Shown one piece after another: positions 13,860-14,750 of a stretch of 14,750 bases of DNA. A model generated the notes under the pieces. That model saw only the letters and a program-made list of their open reading frames with translations, did not search any database and was not told the origin of the DNA. Position 1 is the stretch's first letter. Each line of letters starts with the position of its first letter. Position numbers and translations under genes: made by a program. This DNA comes from Desulfobacteraceae bacterium (GTDB lineage: Bacteria; Desulfobacterota; Desulfobacteria; Desulfobacterales; Desulfobacteraceae): contig JAABSK010000047.1 of assembly GCA_011390435.1 (NCBI GenBank), positions 1-14,750 of the forward strand, in the 5' to 3' direction.

Positions 13860-14750
13860 CTAACCTTTTCGGAGGTCGTTTATTCCGCTGACAATGATAT
13901 CAAAAAGTGTTTCCACATCAGATTCTTCCAGGCATGAAAATGCCACTCGGATATTTTTCTCTCCCAGGGCAATCAATCCGGTTCCATATTTTTCCAGCAG
14001 ATGCACCCGCAATTGCTCTGCATTGACATCTTTCAAGCGGATACACATAAAATATCCGGAATTAAACGGATACACATCAAACGCATCAGCAAATTTCGGA
14101 TCGCTGAGTACCGCTTTCATTTTCACTGCACGACGCTTGAGCAGGTCAAATTTCTCCTGTTTTAATGCGTCATAGTCCTTATCTGCCATGGATTTAAGCA
14201 ACAGGGTCTGACTCAGGTGAGAGGCATTGGAAATATTGCCCCGGATACATCCGGCGGTCTTTTTTTCAAGCGCCTCAAGAAGATCTGCCGCATCATCATG
14301 AACACCATAGGTGATAAATCCGGTTCTGAATCCCCAGACATAGTCCTCTTTTGTGGCACCGTCCAGCTTTACCGCCAAAAGACGCGGATCTGCACCAGCC
14401 AGTTTGGCAAAAATCGATTCCTTGCAGGTTTCCGCCTCGAAAAACAGGCCAAAATACGCATCATCACAGGCTGCCACAACATTGGTGCCTTTTTTTGCAA
14501 TATCGATTAAAATATCTGCCACTTTCCGGGATTCAGAAACACTCAACGAATAGCCGCTTGGGTTATGGGGAAAATTCAGTATGGTAATAATTTTTTTGTT
14601 TTTTGCTGCCTGCTCCCGCATGACTGTTTCAAACGACTCGAGATTAAACCGTGTCAGATCATCATCATATGCTTTATAATGGATGATTTCTGCACTGTTG
14701 CGCACCGTGAATGTCATGTTGTAATTGCCCCACATCATGTCCGGCAGGAC
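13860..14750 (-). CDS. class I/II aminotransferase, 5' end outside window
   Basis: This is a PLP-dependent aminotransferase, cut off at the window's right edge. The reading frame continues to base 14750 (VLPD before the first ATG at 14738), so that ATG is internal and about a third of the protein is missing. Seen from the first ATG, the visible part has NFPHNPSGY (55-63, PLP/substrate Asn), CDDAYFG (91-97, with the Asp that contacts the PLP ring), the PLP lysine K130 in DGATKEDYVWGFRTGF, and R138 within it. The DGATKE / WGFR pattern belongs to a group common in Deltaproteobacteria and Clostridia, usually annotated only as class I/II. The substrate is unknown; an amino acid or aromatic keto acid is likely. 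The ClC gene follows after 5 bases and is probably co-transcribed. Confidence 0.93.
   Translation of the reverse strand, partial: VLPDMMWGNYNMTFTVRNSAEIIHYKAYDDDLTRFNLESFETVMREQAAKNKKIITILNFPHNPSGYSLSVSESRKVADILIDIAKKGTNVVAACDDAYFGLFFEAETCKESIFAKLAGADPRLLAVKLDGATKEDYVWGFRTGFITYGVHDDAADLLEALEKKTAGCIRGNISNASHLSQTLLLKSMADKDYDALKQEKFDLLKRRAVKMKAVLSDPKFADAFDVYPFNSGYFMCIRLKDVNAEQLRVHLLEKYGTGLIALGEKNIRVAFSCLEESDVETLFDIIVSGINDLRKG

Overview
The window reads as ordinary chromosome from a bacterium of the Desulfobacterota, most likely a sulfate reducer of the Desulfobacter/Desulfobacula kind. The assignment is an inference. It rests on a periplasmic tetraheme class III cytochrome c3 with all eight haem ligands, a DHH-CBS-tRNA nucleotidyltransferase fusion of a kind known from Aquifex and deltaproteobacterial lineages, a deltaproteobacterial-looking class I aminotransferase, and moderate G+C. 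I see no mobile elements, CRISPR arrays, tRNA or rRNA genes. The sequence is densely packed, and the longest stretch without a gene is about 270 bases.

Layout. From the left end: surE (-) and a small membrane protein (-), then a divergent intergenic region leading to the cytochrome c3 gene (+). The cytochrome converges on a pilC-pilS pair (-), an inner-membrane type IV pilus platform protein and a PilS-like sensor kinase with no PilR partner in view. Divergent from pilC is a three-module DHH-CBS-tRNA nucleotidyltransferase gene (+, TTG start), followed by trpS (+). trpS converges with a 12-base overlap on argJ-rluF (-), which has a good sigma-70-type promoter. Next is a flavin split-barrel protein gene (-, GTG start), divergent from a marR-truA pair (+) whose two genes overlap by 17 bases. 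truA converges with a 10-base overlap on a ClC-type anion transporter gene (-). That gene follows a class I aminotransferase (-) which runs off the right end.

How the genes fit together. Several genes act on RNA or translation (nucleotidyltransferase fusion, trpS, rluF, truA), but they are interleaved with unrelated functions, so I read them as core housekeeping genes and not one system. Co-transcribed units suggested by spacing are pilC-pilS, argJ-rluF, marR-truA and aminotransferase-clc.

I did not find a clearly undescribed system. The items most worth a second look are the nucleotidyltransferase fusion with intact phosphoesterase motifs, the ClC protein with channel-like substitutions at positions needed for proton coupling, the marR/flavoprotein divergent region with palindromes, the pilS gene without pilR, and the small membrane protein next to the cytochrome gene.
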